DNA of 64,000 nucleotides. Origin: VXNE01 sp965208745 (GTDB lineage: Bacteria > Pseudomonadota > Gammaproteobacteria > Pseudomonadales > Azotimanducaceae). The stretch's first letter is position 1. Each line of letters opens with the position of its first letter. The DNA lies in assembly GCA_965208745.1 (NCBI GenBank), contig CBDBPN010000004.1:2914001-2978000 (forward strand), given 5' to 3'. This document shows, piece by piece, positions 16,954 to 26,507 of this stretch. The notes beneath the pieces were generated by a model, which was not told the origin of the DNA, made no database searches, and was given only the letters and a program-made list of their open reading frames with translations. The translations under genes were made by a program, and so were the position numbers.

Positions 16954-18324
16954 ATGCAGGCCAAACGCGGAGTCGCGGCGGAACTCGGCGCGCTCGGCGT
17001 GCTGGCCGGACCGATCGTCCTCACGCAGCTCTCCCAGATGGGCATGGGCGTGGTCGACGCCATCATGGCGGGCCGCGTGAGCGCCGTGGATCTCGCGGGC
17101 ATCGCGCTCGGCGGGAACTTCTACTGGCCCGCCATGCTGCTGCTGTCGGGGATCGTGATGTCGGTCACGCCGCTGGTTTCGCAGATGCACGGCGCGGGGC
17201 GGGAGACGGAGGCGGGCGCCGTGGTGCGCCAGGCGCTCTGGATCGTGCTCGCGGGCGGTCTGCTGGTGGTCGCGGCGATGCAGTTCGGCGAGACGGCGTA
17301 CCGCCTGATCGGCGTGGATCCCGCCGCGATTCCGGTGGCCTCGGCGTATCTCTCTGCCATGAGCTTCGGCCTCGTGCCGGTCCTCGGCTATTTCGTGTTG
17401 CGCAACCTGTGCGACGGCATGTCCTGGACTACGCCGGCGATGGTCGTCGCCCTCTCCGCACTCGCGCTCAAGGTGCCCCTCAACTACCTGTTCGTCTTCG
17501 GGGGGCTCGGGATCCCCGCGATGGGAGGAGTCGGGTGCGGCGTGTCCGGCGCCATCGTCATGTGGCTGGAGTTCCTCGCGATGGTCGGCGTGGTGCGGTT
17601 CTCCCGCGTGAGGCGGGCCGGGGCGTTCTCACGTTTCTCGGCGCCGGACCTGCGGGTCGTCTGGCGTCTCATGCGACTCGGCCTGCCGATCGGCATCGCC
17701 ATCTTCTTCGAAGTGGCGGTGTTCTCGGTGGTGACGCTCCTGATCGGCCGGCTCGGTGTCGAGGCGGTCGCGTCGCACCAGATCGCTTCGAACGTCGGGG
17801 GGATCACCTTCATGGTGCCCCTCGCCCTGGGCATGGCCGCCACGATCCGCGTGGGCTACAACGTGGGGGCCGACGACCTTCCGGGCGCGCGCCGCTCGGC
17901 GTTCGTGGCCGTCGGGGCGTCGGCGGTCTTCGCGGTCATTGCCGCCGCCGTCCTGCTCTGGTTGCGATACCGGATCGTCGGCGCCTACACGACCGACGGG
18001 GCGGTCATCGACATTGCGGCGGGCCTGCTCCTGTTCGTCGCGCTCTACCAGTTCGTGGACGACACGCAGGTCACCGCGGTGGGGGCCCTGCGGGGCTACA
18101 AGGACGTGCGGGCGCCGATGCTCACGGCGCTGGTCGCCTACTGGGCGATCGCCCTGCCGCTCGGGGCCGCGCTGGGCTTCGGCGCGCTCGGGACGCCCTG
18201 GGGGGTCGAGGGGTTCTGGGTGGGCCTCGTGGTCGGACTGGCCGTGGCCTCGGTCGTACTCCTCGCCCGGCTCGGCTGGCTGTCCCGGAACGAACGCCGG
18301 ATCCGGATGTTCGCGCTGGGGTGA
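16954..18324 (+). CDS. MATE family multidrug/cation antiporter (NorM-like)
   Basis: A 456-residue membrane protein of about 12 helices in two related halves. The N-terminal half opens with GPIVLTQLSQMGMGVVDAIMAGRVSAVDLAGIALG, the typical NorM/DinF start (Q-x-S-x-x-x-x-G-x-V-D). The second half repeats the pattern in RLGLPIGIAIFFEVAVFSVV and LGVEAVASHQIASNV. It exports cationic drugs or metabolites driven by sodium or proton gradients; the substrate cannot be read from sequence. It is divergent from the rubrerythrin operon with a 187-base shared control region, and convergent with DoxX. Confidence 0.93.
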   Translation: MQAKRGVAAELGALGVLAGPIVLTQLSQMGMGVVDAIMAGRVSAVDLAGIALGGNFYWPAMLLLSGIVMSVTPLVSQMHGAGRETEAGAVVRQALWIVLAGGLLVVAAMQFGETAYRLIGVDPAAIPVASAYLSAMSFGLVPVLGYFVLRNLCDGMSWTTPAMVVALSALALKVPLNYLFVFGGLGIPAMGGVGCGVSGAIVMWLEFLAMVGVVRFSRVRRAGAFSRFSAPDLRVVWRLMRLGLPIGIAIFFEVAVFSVVTLLIGRLGVEAVASHQIASNVGGITFMVPLALGMAATIRVGYNVGADDLPGARRSAFVAVGASAVFAVIAAAVLLWLRYRIVGAYTTDGAVIDIAAGLLLFVALYQFVDDTQVTAVGALRGYKDVRAPMLTALVAYWAIALPLGAALGFGALGTPWGVEGFWVGLVVGLAVASVVLLARLGWLSRNERRIRMFALG

Positions 18325-18337
18325 TCCGCTCGCGGCG

Positions 18338-18901
18338 TCACTTGCCGAGCCGTGTCCCGAGCCACCTGTCCACGGCCAGCCTGCCGCCGCCCGAGAGCAG
18401 CAGCGGCACGAACATGAACAGGTAGATCACGGGCAGCTTGTAGTTGCCCGTGCAGTAGCCGTCGGCGCACCGCTCGCTGATGCGGTAGCCGTCGAAGAAC
18501 TCGGCGATCGAGCCGATACCGACCGTGCGCCACACGCGCTCGCCGTCGATGACCTCGGCCACCTCGGGCAGATGCGCCGCGTAGATCGCGACGACGGTGA
18601 TCACGATCAGGCTCGCCGCGACGTAGCGTGTCGCGAGACCGATGATGAGCAGGGCGGCGCCGACGAGTTCGAACCAGGTCGCGAGGAACCAGTTGAGCTC
18701 CACGGGCAGCACGGAGAAGGGGAACGGGAACTCCACCGAGCCGAACCAGTTCCTGCCGTTGAACTTCGTCAGGCCGCTGGTGAAGTACTCGTAGCCGAGG
18801 AGGAGCCGCAGCATCAGCAGCGACACGTACCCGCCGACGGCGTTGAGATGGCCACGCACACGGGCTTCGAACTTGAGCAGGGGTGCGATGGGTGTTTCCA
18901 T
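18338..18901 (-). CDS. DoxX family membrane protein
   Basis: A 187-residue protein with four predicted membrane helices (around residues 24-45, 68-90, 93-112 and 160-180). It shows the DoxX pattern LLLGYEYFTSGLTKFNGRNWF, FELVGAALLIIGLATRYVAA and an amphipathic acidic loop (VAEVIDGERVWRTVG). DoxX proteins are small quinone/thiosulfate- or stress-related membrane proteins whose exact role varies. A CADGYC cysteine pair lies in the last loop. The start is at ATG 18901 with AGGAG upstream. Divergent, 30 bases from the kinase gene. Confidence 0.83.
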   Translation of the reverse strand: METPIAPLLKFEARVRGHLNAVGGYVSLLMLRLLLGYEYFTSGLTKFNGRNWFGSVEFPFPFSVLPVELNWFLATWFELVGAALLIIGLATRYVAASLIVITVVAIYAAHLPEVAEVIDGERVWRTVGIGSIAEFFDGYRISERCADGYCTGNYKLPVIYLFMFVPLLLSGGGRLAVDRWLGTRLGK

Positions 18902-18931
18902 GCGAGGAGCCTTTCTTGGTTCGGGGGTAGG

Positions 18932-19783
18932 TTGCCGAACGATTCCACGCTTGTCGACAGACGGGAGCGCGCCTGCTTCGAGAGCCTCGATGGCGCGTTG
19001 CCGGGTGACTGGCGCCGGCTGGCGGCGGCGCTCGCGGTCCGCTGGCGCGATGCGGCGCCGGTTCGCGTGGCGCTGGCCGGTGGTCAGGGGGCGGGCAAAT
19101 CCACGCTGGCCCGGGCGATCGTCGCGGCGTGCGGCTACTTCGACCTGCGGGCCGTCACGATGTCGATCGACGACTTCTACCGTACCCGCGCGGCGCGCGA
19201 ACGCCTGGGACAGACCGTCCATCCGCTGCTCGCCACCCGCGGCCCCCCCGGTACCCACGACATCGGGCTCTGCGAGTCGGTCCTGGACGCGCTGACCCGC
19301 GCGGGCGAGGTGGCGGTGCCCGTGTTCGACAAGGGGGTCGACGACCGTGCCGGCCGCGCGCGCAGGGTTGCGGGACCGGTGGATGTCGCGTTGCTTGAGG
19401 GGTGGTGCGTGGGGTCGCGTCCACAGGCCGCGGAGGCCTTGAGGGCGCCGGTGAACGGCCTGGAAGCGGAGGCCGACGCCGATGGCCGCTGGCGTCGTTA
19501 CGTCAACGATGCGCTCGGCGATGCGTACGCCCGCCTGTTCGGGGGATTCGACTGGCTGATCTTCCTGCGGGTGCCGAGCCTCGACGCCGTGCGCCGGTGG
19601 CGCCTTGCCCAGGAGGCGGACCGCCCGCCGGACCAGCGCCTCGATGCCGGGGACGTCGAACGGTTCGTGGCGCACTACGAGCGGCTCACCCTCTGGATGC
19701 TCGCGGACCTGCCCGACCGGGCGGACGTGCTGGTGGACCTGGACGAGGCGCACCGGGTGCGCAAAACCGCTTTCCGCGTGTAA
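18932..19783 (+). CDS. D-glycerate 3-kinase-like P-loop kinase
   Basis: A 283-residue kinase with Walker A GGQGAGKSTLA near residue 47, the switch segment VTMSIDDFYRTRAARERLG, RGPPGTHDIGL, DKGVDDRAGRAR, and VALLEGWCVGSRPQ. This set matches the plant/cyanobacterial glycerate kinase (GLYK) and yeast YGR205W branch of the phosphoribulokinase/uridine kinase clan. Reaction inferred: ATP-dependent phosphorylation of D-glycerate to 3-phosphoglycerate. No ATG fits; the best start is TTG 18932 with a purine-rich GGGGGTAGG just upstream, or a nearby alternative. Confidence 0.83.
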   Translation: MPNDSTLVDRRERACFESLDGALPGDWRRLAAALAVRWRDAAPVRVALAGGQGAGKSTLARAIVAACGYFDLRAVTMSIDDFYRTRAARERLGQTVHPLLATRGPPGTHDIGLCESVLDALTRAGEVAVPVFDKGVDDRAGRARRVAGPVDVALLEGWCVGSRPQAAEALRAPVNGLEAEADADGRWRRYVNDALGDAYARLFGGFDWLIFLRVPSLDAVRRWRLAQEADRPPDQRLDAGDVERFVAHYERLTLWMLADLPDRADVLVDLDEAHRVRKTAFRV

Positions 19784-19891
19784 CCCTGTCGAATTCAGTC
19801 GGTGTTCGGCCCATCGGGGCGCTCGCGTCCGGTATGGTCGCCCGAAATGGTTACAATGCTCCGAGGAAGAGCGGATCGGCAGGTACAGGGC

Positions 19892-20221
19892 GTGGTTGCG
19901 TCCACGAAACGGCACGGGCGAGCCGCGGCGGCGGCGCTGCTGATGGCGGTCCTGGTCCTCTGCCCGGCGGCTCCCGCCGATGCCGCCGATGCCGCCGAGG
20001 GCGCCGCCGCGCGCCGCGCCGCGAACTTCGCTCCCGATCGGGCCGGCATCACGCGGGAGCATGCCGTCGGAGAGGTCCGGCGGCTCTTCGACGGCCGTAT
20101 CCTCTCGGCGACCGCCGTCGAGCGGGGCGGCAGGCTCGGCTACCGTGTGCGGCTGCTCACGGACGAGGGCCGGGTGCGCAACGTGTACGTCGACAGCGGC
20201 GGAGTGCGGCCGGAAGGCTGA
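19892..20221 (+). CDS. Small exported PepSY-domain protein
   Basis: About 109 residues: a signal peptide (RAAAAALLMAVLVLCPAAPADA) followed by an Ala-rich linker and one PepSY unit (GITREHAVGEVRRLFDGRIL, then GGRLGYRVRLLTDEGRVRNVYVD). Such proteins act in the periplasm and are often encoded before PhoPQ-type regulators, presumably to modulate sensing. It ends two bases before the response-regulator start, so the three genes form an operon. Start uncertain: GTG 19892 gives a normal leader; ATGs at 19847 and 19856 are in frame. Confidence 0.78.
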   Translation: MVASTKRHGRAAAAALLMAVLVLCPAAPADAADAAEGAAARRAANFAPDRAGITREHAVGEVRRLFDGRILSATAVERGGRLGYRVRLLTDEGRVRNVYVDSGGVRPEG

Positions 20222-20222
20222 C

Positions 20223-20897
20223 GTGCGCGTTCTCCTCGTCGAGGACGAGATGCTCCTCCGGGCGCAGATCGACCGGTTCCTGCGCGACTTCGACTTCGTG
20301 GTGGACAGGGCGTCCGACGGCGAGGAAGCCCTGTACTACGGACGGGAGCACGCCTACGACGCGGCGGTAGTCGACCTCGGCCTGCCGAAGGTCGACGGCA
20401 TGGAGGTCATCGCGCGGCTGCGCGCCGAGGGCAAGGACTTCCCGATCCTCATCCTGACCGCGAGGGGTGACTGGCAGGACAAGGTCGCCGGGCTCGAGAC
20501 CGGGGCGGACGACTACCTGACCAAGCCGTTCCACATGGAGGAACTGCTCGCACGGCTGAACGCCCTCGTGCGGCGGTCGCGGGGGCACGCCTCGCCGCTG
20601 ATCTCGTGCGGGCCGCTCGTGATGGATACGGCGCAGAAGAGCGTGCGCATGGACGGGGCCGCGGTCGAGCTGACCGCCTTCGAGTACCGGGTCCTCGAGT
20701 ACCTCGCCATGAACGCGCCGCGGGTCGTCTCCAAGGGGGAACTCACCGAGCACCTCTACGAGCAGGACCTCGACCGGGGCAGCAACGTCATCGAGGTGTT
20801 CATCGGCCGACTGCGCAGGAAGCTCGATCCCGCCGGCACGTCGCATCCAATCCGTACCGTGCGCGGCCAGGGGTACCGGTTCGCTCCCGAAGGGTAG
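20223..20897 (+). CDS. OmpR/PhoP-type response regulator
   Basis: A 224-residue two-domain regulator. The receiver domain has acidic residues in LLVEDE, phospho-acceptor Asp51 (AAVVDLGLPKVDG), Thr79 and Lys101 (YLTKPFHMEE). The C-terminal winged helix has LTAFEYRVLEYL, SNVIEVFIGRLRRKLD and the wing IRTVRGQGYRF. It starts at GTG 20223 immediately after the PepSY gene and is followed by the sensor kinase after 8 bases. The group resembles PhoP/QseB regulators that control envelope genes in response to cations or peptides. Confidence 0.93.
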   Translation: MRVLLVEDEMLLRAQIDRFLRDFDFVVDRASDGEEALYYGREHAYDAAVVDLGLPKVDGMEVIARLRAEGKDFPILILTARGDWQDKVAGLETGADDYLTKPFHMEELLARLNALVRRSRGHASPLISCGPLVMDTAQKSVRMDGAAVELTAFEYRVLEYLAMNAPRVVSKGELTEHLYEQDLDRGSNVIEVFIGRLRRKLDPAGTSHPIRTVRGQGYRFAPEG

Positions 20898-20905
20898 GCG
20901 ACGCG

Positions 20906-22246
20906 ATGACTCCCCCGGCGGGCAGCCTCCAGACGCGCCTCATGGTGACCGTCGCGGCGGTGCTCGGGACATTTCTCGCGGTGACGGGAGGCTTGCTCGA
21001 GCGGTCGTTCGCCGCGAGCGTGCTGTCAGGCGCGCAGGAGCAGATGCGCCTGGTGGTGTACGCCCTGCTCGGGGCGGCGGAGCACCGCGGCGAGACGCTC
21101 GAGTTCCCGGACGAGTTCGGGGACCCGCGCCTGTCGATGCCGGATTCGGGCCTGTACGCCTACGTCGACACGGCGGACGGCGGTGTGGTCTGGCGGTCGC
21201 CGTCGCTGCTGGTGACGGGCATCGACGAGACCGCGGGACGGAGGCCGCGGCCCGGTCGTGGCAGTTTCGAGGCGCTGTCAGGGCAGGCCGGTTCCGACGG
21301 CCTGTTCCGGTTCGGCTACACGGTCGTCTGGGAAGACTTGAGCGACGCCGAAATGACGTTCTGGGTGCTGGCCGACCGGGCGCCGTACCAGGCGGAGATT
21401 TCCGGTTTCCGGCGCAACCTGGCGGTCGGACTCGTGGGTGCGACCTTGCTGCTCGTCGTGGCGCAGATGGCGGCCCTGCGCTGGGGCTTGCGGCCGGTGC
21501 GGCAGATGACGGAGCGCATCGGGGCGCTCCAGGCGGGTGAGCGCGGGGACATCGGGGGGGACTATCCGCGGGAACTGTCGGGGCTTGCCGGCACGCTCAA
21601 CCGCTTCGCCGAGCGGGAGCGGGACAACCGGGAACGCTACCGGCGCGCGATGGGCGATCTCGCGCATAGCCTCAAGACCCCCATCGCGGTCCTGAACAAC
21701 GCGAGCACCGCGCTGCCCGCCGACGAGAAGCGTCTTTTCGCCGAGCAGCTCGAGCGGATGGAGAACACCGTGGCGCACCAGCTTTCCCGCGCGGCGGCGC
21801 TGCGGCCCGTCGTGCCGCGGGAGACGGTGGAAGTCGGGGCCCTCATCGACCGGCTGCGCAGGACGCTCGACAAGGCCTACGCCGCGAAGGGCGTGGCGGT
21901 GCGGACATCGGGGACGGCACGGGTCCGGGGCGACGAGCGCGACCTGCTCGAGATGCTCGGCAACCTGCTCGAGAACGCATACAAGTACTGCGGTTCGACG
22001 GTTCGGGTCGCCGTGCGCGACGCCGCAACGGTATCCGTGGAGGTCGAGGACGACGGCCCCGGCGTGCCGGTCGAGGCCCGTTCCCGCGTCCTCGAGCGGG
22101 GCGCCCGGGCCGACTCCGTGCACTCCGGCCAAGGAATTGGCCTCGCCGTGGCAGTCGAACTGGTGGAGGCGTATGGCGGGCGCCTGGCGATTTTCGACAG
22201 CGACCTCGGCGGCGCCCGGGTGACGCTGGAGATTCCGCAGGGGTAA
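20906..22246 (+). CDS. PhoQ-type membrane sensor histidine kinase
   Basis: A 446-residue kinase. TM1 is at residues 11-31, a periplasmic sensor domain runs from ~33 to 170, TM2 is at 172-192, then HAMP, HisKA with the phosphorylated His254 in GDLAHSLKTPIAVLNNA, and HATPase with N box NLLENAYKYC, G1 DDGPGVP and G2 GQGIGLAVAVEL. The DLAHSLKTP motif is shared with PhoQ/QseC-like kinases. The periplasmic domain is short and carries acidic patches, compatible with cation or peptide sensing; the signal is not known. Third gene of the PepSY operon. Confidence 0.93.
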   Translation: MTPPAGSLQTRLMVTVAAVLGTFLAVTGGLLERSFAASVLSGAQEQMRLVVYALLGAAEHRGETLEFPDEFGDPRLSMPDSGLYAYVDTADGGVVWRSPSLLVTGIDETAGRRPRPGRGSFEALSGQAGSDGLFRFGYTVVWEDLSDAEMTFWVLADRAPYQAEISGFRRNLAVGLVGATLLLVVAQMAALRWGLRPVRQMTERIGALQAGERGDIGGDYPRELSGLAGTLNRFAERERDNRERYRRAMGDLAHSLKTPIAVLNNASTALPADEKRLFAEQLERMENTVAHQLSRAAALRPVVPRETVEVGALIDRLRRTLDKAYAAKGVAVRTSGTARVRGDERDLLEMLGNLLENAYKYCGSTVRVAVRDAATVSVEVEDDGPGVPVEARSRVLERGARADSVHSGQGIGLAVAVELVEAYGGRLAIFDSDLGGARVTLEIPQG

Positions 22247-22271
22247 GCGGCGCCCGGCCCGGTCGCTGCGC

Positions 22272-25067
22272 TCAGCCGTCCACGATCTGGCGCAGCGCGG
22301 AGAAGAAGCGCGTCCTCAAGTTCGACCCGTCGTCCAGTCCGGCCGCGCTGCGGCACCAGCGCGCCAGCAACGCGTCGACATCAACGCCGGCGCGCTCCCG
22401 CGCACCCATCCCCGTCTGCAGGCGTTGCATCTGCGCTTCCAGCCGCAACGGCTGGTCGCCCTCCGGGGTTTCGGCGCCGGCCCCGATCTCCGCTTCGACC
22501 GTCACCCGGCGCAAGGCTTCCTCGTCCGCCGTGGCGGTCGCCGCGTCCGGACGGCCCGCGAAGAGGTCGCGCGCGGCCTCGGCGCGGCGTTCCCAGTCCG
22601 CTGTGGCGACGCCTTCGCGCTCGAGTCGGGCGAGTTCCGCGTCGAGCGCGGCGACCCGCTCGAGGTAGGCGAGCTTCTCGAGGATCGGCTTTCGGTTGCG
22701 GCGCAACCTGACCTCGCGCTCGAGGTCCGACAGGGCCCGGCGCAGCCGGCGGTCGATCTCGCCCGGGAGGCGGTCCAGCGCTTCCGCCCGGCGCCGGTAG
22801 TCGGCGAGTTGCCGTGCGTCCATCGCTTCCGTCGTCTCCGCTGCCGCCTCGTGCTCCATTTCCTCGATGAGGGCGTTGGCGTCCGTGACCGTCGCGCTCG
22901 CCCGCGAGCGGCGTTCGTCGCGCTCCGTGTCTCGGGCCTGGAAGACGCCGTCGCAGATGCCGCGGAAGTCCTTCCACAGTTGCTGGTCCGCCCGCCGCGG
23001 GGTGGTGCCGACGCGCTTCCAGTCGGCCTGCAGGCGCTTCATGAGGTTGATCTGTTCGGGCAGGGGCATGTCGTCGCTCTCGACGGCATCGCGCGCCTCG
23101 GTGACGATCGCCTGCTTGGCGGCGACGTTGCGGTCCCATTCCACCTTCAGGTGGCCGTGGATCGCGTCCGTGACCGCCTTGAACCGCGCATCGAGCTTCT
23201 TGCCGGGGGAACGGTCGACGGGATGGTAGTTGCGCCACTCCGTTCGCGCCTGGCGAAGTATCTGCTCCACGCCGCGGTAGTCGGTGTGCTCCCAGTCGTT
23301 GTCCTTGACGAAGGTCTCGAGTTCGCCGCAGATGACCTCGCGCTGCTCCAGGTTGAAGCGACGCTCCTCGGCGAGCGCGGCGAAGTGGCGGCGGCAGGGC
23401 TCGAACGCACGGTCGGCCGCGGCGTTGAAGCGGTCCATCAGCGCGCGGTCGGTAGCGGAACGCAGGCGGCCCAGGGCCCGGACGCGGCCGCGGAGTTCCT
23501 TGATGCGGGCCATCTGTGCGTCCGGCGCCAGGGGATGGTCGGCGATGGCCTCGATCTCCTCGCACAGCACTTCCCGCTTGCCGCGCTCGGCGAACGACTG
23601 CCAGTCGGTGAGTTCGCGCAGGCGCGCGGAGCGGCTGGCGAGTCGCCCGGCCGGTCCGTCCTGGGACGATCGGGGGAGGCGGTGGATCCATTGGTTCGCC
23701 GCGACCTGCATGCGCGAGGCCTCGTTCACTTCGCCGGCCTCGACCGCCCGCTCCATCGCCTCGATCGCGTCGGCGATCTCGGTCTGGACCGCGGAGAAGG
23801 TCTCGTGGCAGCGTTCGTCCAGGGCGCGCAGTTCCGTCTCGCGCGCCGCAAGCTCTTCCATCCAGGGCGGTCGCGGGACATCCTCGGGCCACTCGACGCC
23901 GGCCAGCAGTTCGGCGGCCCGGGCGGCATCTCGGCGTGACTGCGCCTGCACGCGCCACGTCGTCCCGTAGTCCTCATCGGTCTCCGGCGCCTTGAAGGCT
24001 GTGTCGGCAGTGAGCAGGTCCGCGGCGTCCGCGCGTGTCCGGTTGGCCCGCTCGAGTGCCTCGATCAGCTCGTGGGTGCGGTGATAGCGATCCCGGAACA
24101 CGCCGGCTTCGGCGCCGGCGGGCGGTTCGCGGTCCGCGTGTTCGCTCCAGCGCGCCTGCAGTACCCGCAGCCGCGTCGTCAGCTCCTCCGTCTGCTCGAA
24201 GGCTCCCGGGTCGGCGGTGATGCGGTGTTCGAGGGCCGCCAGATCCGACAGGAGGCTCTGGAAGGACCTGAGTGCCAGTCCGTCCTCGCCGGACGGCGAC
24301 GGCGGGGCGACCGCCAGTTCCGGCAGGTGGAAGCGCGCACGCAGGGCCTCGACCGGCGCTCCGGGGTGGTGGAAGGGTTCGAGGTCCGAGGAGTTGCGCT
24401 CGAGCCCGTCCAGGATGGTGCCCCACTCGCGTCGCAGGACATCGCATTTCGCCGCGAGCTGGGCGTCGTCGGGACGGACCCGGTCCGCGGAGGCCAGGAG
24501 CGACTCCGCGCGCTGCACGAGTTCGTCGCGTTCCTGGCGCAGGCCCTTCAGCTCCGCCAGAAGGTCCCTTGCGATGCGGTGCACCGCTTTGTCGCGAGTG
24601 CGCGTGAAATGCTCGAGCGCCGAGAGCCGGGATTCGTCGCGGATGCCCTGCGCGAGCGACGCGCGCGTGTCGTGGTCCTGCACGGCCAGGAGGGCCCGTG
24701 CAGCCTGCTCGGGGTCCGCGATGGCGTCGAGGGACGGCCCGTCCGGCTGCTTGCGGAACCGCGCGACCAATACCTCGGGATGCCCGGCGAAGGCGTGGTC
24801 GGAGCCGAGTTCCGCGAGACGGTCGGCGATGGCCGCGACCTGGCCCCGGCCGTCGGGCGGGGGTGGTTCGTCGAGCATTGTGCCGAGCGTCTCGGGTGCG
24901 GTGAGCCGCGCAATGGCCGTGGCGCGTACGGCGGGGTCAGGGTCGTCCCGCGCGACTCCCAGGAAGGTGGCTTCTTCGGACGCGTCCAGCGCGAGCACGG
25001 CCTCGCGCCGGCGCGAGGCATCCGCGTCGGTCAGCTTCGGCTTGCGTCTGAACAGTCTCGACAGCAT
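22272..25067 (-). CDS. Large DUF349 coiled-coil/helical repeat protein
   Basis: A 931-residue, almost entirely helical, charged protein. The N-terminal 100 residues look like HEAT-type repeats (VARDDPDPAVRATAIARLTAPETLG). The central part carries several DUF349 units of about 70 residues, recognisable by W-x-x-x-x-x-A-x-R segments such as LQADWKRVGTTPRRADQQLWKDF. The C-terminal part is rich in ERR/LERE coiled-coil sequence. DUF349 proteins are cytosolic and of unknown function, although some are linked to ribosome or RNA processes. It is a stand-alone gene, convergent with the sensor kinase. Confidence 0.87.
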   Translation of the reverse strand: MLSRLFRRKPKLTDADASRRREAVLALDASEEATFLGVARDDPDPAVRATAIARLTAPETLGTMLDEPPPPDGRGQVAAIADRLAELGSDHAFAGHPEVLVARFRKQPDGPSLDAIADPEQAARALLAVQDHDTRASLAQGIRDESRLSALEHFTRTRDKAVHRIARDLLAELKGLRQERDELVQRAESLLASADRVRPDDAQLAAKCDVLRREWGTILDGLERNSSDLEPFHHPGAPVEALRARFHLPELAVAPPSPSGEDGLALRSFQSLLSDLAALEHRITADPGAFEQTEELTTRLRVLQARWSEHADREPPAGAEAGVFRDRYHRTHELIEALERANRTRADAADLLTADTAFKAPETDEDYGTTWRVQAQSRRDAARAAELLAGVEWPEDVPRPPWMEELAARETELRALDERCHETFSAVQTEIADAIEAMERAVEAGEVNEASRMQVAANQWIHRLPRSSQDGPAGRLASRSARLRELTDWQSFAERGKREVLCEEIEAIADHPLAPDAQMARIKELRGRVRALGRLRSATDRALMDRFNAAADRAFEPCRRHFAALAEERRFNLEQREVICGELETFVKDNDWEHTDYRGVEQILRQARTEWRNYHPVDRSPGKKLDARFKAVTDAIHGHLKVEWDRNVAAKQAIVTEARDAVESDDMPLPEQINLMKRLQADWKRVGTTPRRADQQLWKDFRGICDGVFQARDTERDERRSRASATVTDANALIEEMEHEAAAETTEAMDARQLADYRRRAEALDRLPGEIDRRLRRALSDLEREVRLRRNRKPILEKLAYLERVAALDAELARLEREGVATADWERRAEAARDLFAGRPDAATATADEEALRRVTVEAEIGAGAETPEGDQPLRLEAQMQRLQTGMGARERAGVDVDALLARWCRSAAGLDDGSNLRTRFFSALRQIVDG

Positions 25068-25140
25068 GGACGTGGTCCGTCATGGGGCGACGACCGGCGC
25101 GTCACGGTTCCCGGGCGCCGGCCCGGCCGGCCCCGGAGCG

Positions 25141-25380
25141 CTACAGGGAGTTGTGCGTCCCGTCACAAAGGGGCTTCCCGTTGCTGTGCTTGCACCCGCA
25201 AAAGTAGAGAGTGCGACTGGCGTCAGCCTCGTAAGGCAAGGGCGTGAACTCGGTCCCCTGGTGGGAACCGTCGCAGAACGGCTGGTTCGCGCTCTGCCCG
25301 CAGGCACACCAGAAGTACTTCCTTCCGGCCTCCACTTCCACGGGGAACGGGGCCCTTTGCGCGATGTTCGGGGTTGCCAT
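25141..25380 (-). CDS. CDGSH-type 2Fe-2S protein with two motifs
   Basis: A 79-residue protein with two tandem CDGSH modules: CACGQSANQPFCDGSH and CGCKHSNGKPLCDGTH. Each supplies three Cys and one His to a 2Fe-2S cluster, the mitoNEET-like coordination that releases or transfers clusters and electrons depending on redox state and pH. Dual-motif bacterial versions are small soluble proteins. It has AAGGAG upstream of the ATG. It lies alone between the DUF349 gene and the hydratase gene. Confidence 0.94.
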   Translation of the reverse strand: MATPNIAQRAPFPVEVEAGRKYFWCACGQSANQPFCDGSHQGTEFTPLPYEADASRTLYFCGCKHSNGKPLCDGTHNSL

Positions 25381-25530
25381 GACGACTCCTTGCGTTCAAC
25401 TGTCTGCCCCGGCCGGAACCGCTTCCCGCGGGCCCTCCGGTGCGTTTCGCTCGCATCCGTCTCCGACGGTGCCTGGGCCTCCTGCCCACCGGTTCGCGTC
25501 CGCCTGGCCGTACTTAAGCGTTCGCGGATG

Positions 25531-26364
25531 CTATTCGAACTGCCGACTCTCCCACCACGGGAAGAAGTCCGGCAGGTCTCGGCTTACTTTACCCGGAAAC
25601 GCCGCCGGACGTTTCTCAAGAAACGACTCTACACCCTCCGCCGCGTCCGCGGACCGCCCGGTGTGGAACACGGCCCGCGAGTCGAGCTTGTGCGCTTCCA
25701 TCGGATGGTCGGCGCCGAGCATCCTCCACATCATGTGGCGGGTCAGCGCGACGGACACCGGGGAGCAGTTGTCGGCGATCTCGCGGGCGAGGCTCCTGGC
25801 TGCGGGCATCAGGTCTTCCCGGCCGTGCACGCTCCGCACCAGCCCGGCCTCCCGGGCCTCGTCGGCGGAGAAGATGCGGCCCGAGAGGGTCCACTCGAGC
25901 GCCTTGCCGATGCCCACGATACGGGGCAGAAACCAGCTCGAGCACGATTCCGGCACGATGCCCCGGCGGGCGAACACGAACCCGAAGCGGGCGGCATCGG
26001 CCGCGATGCGCATGTCCATGGCGAGCGTCATGGTGGCGCCGACGCCGACAGCGGGCCCGTTCACAGCGGCGATCACGGGCTTTTTCGACTCGAAGATGCG
26101 CAGGGTCACCAGCCCCCCGCCGTCGCGTTCGAGCTTCTCGTCGGCGAAGGTCGTGCCGCCCTCGCCGAGGTCCGCGCCGGCGCAGAAGCCGCGGCCGTGA
26201 CCGGTGACGACGATCACGCTGATCGAGTCGTCGGCGTCCGCCCGGTCGAAGGCGTCGCACAACTCCTCCTGCATGCGGTCGGTGAAGGCGTTCAGCCGTT
26301 CCGGCCGGTTGAGGCCGATGGTGAGGATGCGGTCGTCGACCTGGTAGGTGATCTGCTCGTACAC
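25531..26364 (-). CDS. Enoyl-CoA hydratase/isomerase family protein (crotonase fold)
   Basis: A 277-residue crotonase. Oxyanion-hole regions GHGRGFCAGADLGEGG and VNGPAVGVGATMTLAMDMRIA are intact. The second catalytic region FGFVFARRGIVPESCSSWFLPRIVG has Glu in VPES, resembling enoyl-CoA hydratases used in fatty-acid or branched-chain breakdown. Typical length is 255-280. The start was set at GTG 26364 with GGAGG ten bases upstream; the longer open frame adds non-family residues. Divergent from the alpha/beta hydrolase, 143 bases apart. Confidence 0.92.
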   Translation of the reverse strand: MYEQITYQVDDRILTIGLNRPERLNAFTDRMQEELCDAFDRADADDSISVIVVTGHGRGFCAGADLGEGGTTFADEKLERDGGGLVTLRIFESKKPVIAAVNGPAVGVGATMTLAMDMRIAADAARFGFVFARRGIVPESCSSWFLPRIVGIGKALEWTLSGRIFSADEAREAGLVRSVHGREDLMPAARSLAREIADNCSPVSVALTRHMMWRMLGADHPMEAHKLDSRAVFHTGRSADAAEGVESFLEKRPAAFPGKVSRDLPDFFPWWESRQFE

Positions 26365-26507
26365 GACGGAAGACCTCCTTCGGTCCGGTATCTTGCCGCA
26401 CGGGTGCGGCGTTTGCCAACGCGGTACGGTCGCGGGCACTGATAGTAGTATGGCGGCCGACGGCGGCCGGTCGACGGTTCGCCGCGCAAGGATCTCGGGA
26501 GACTGCC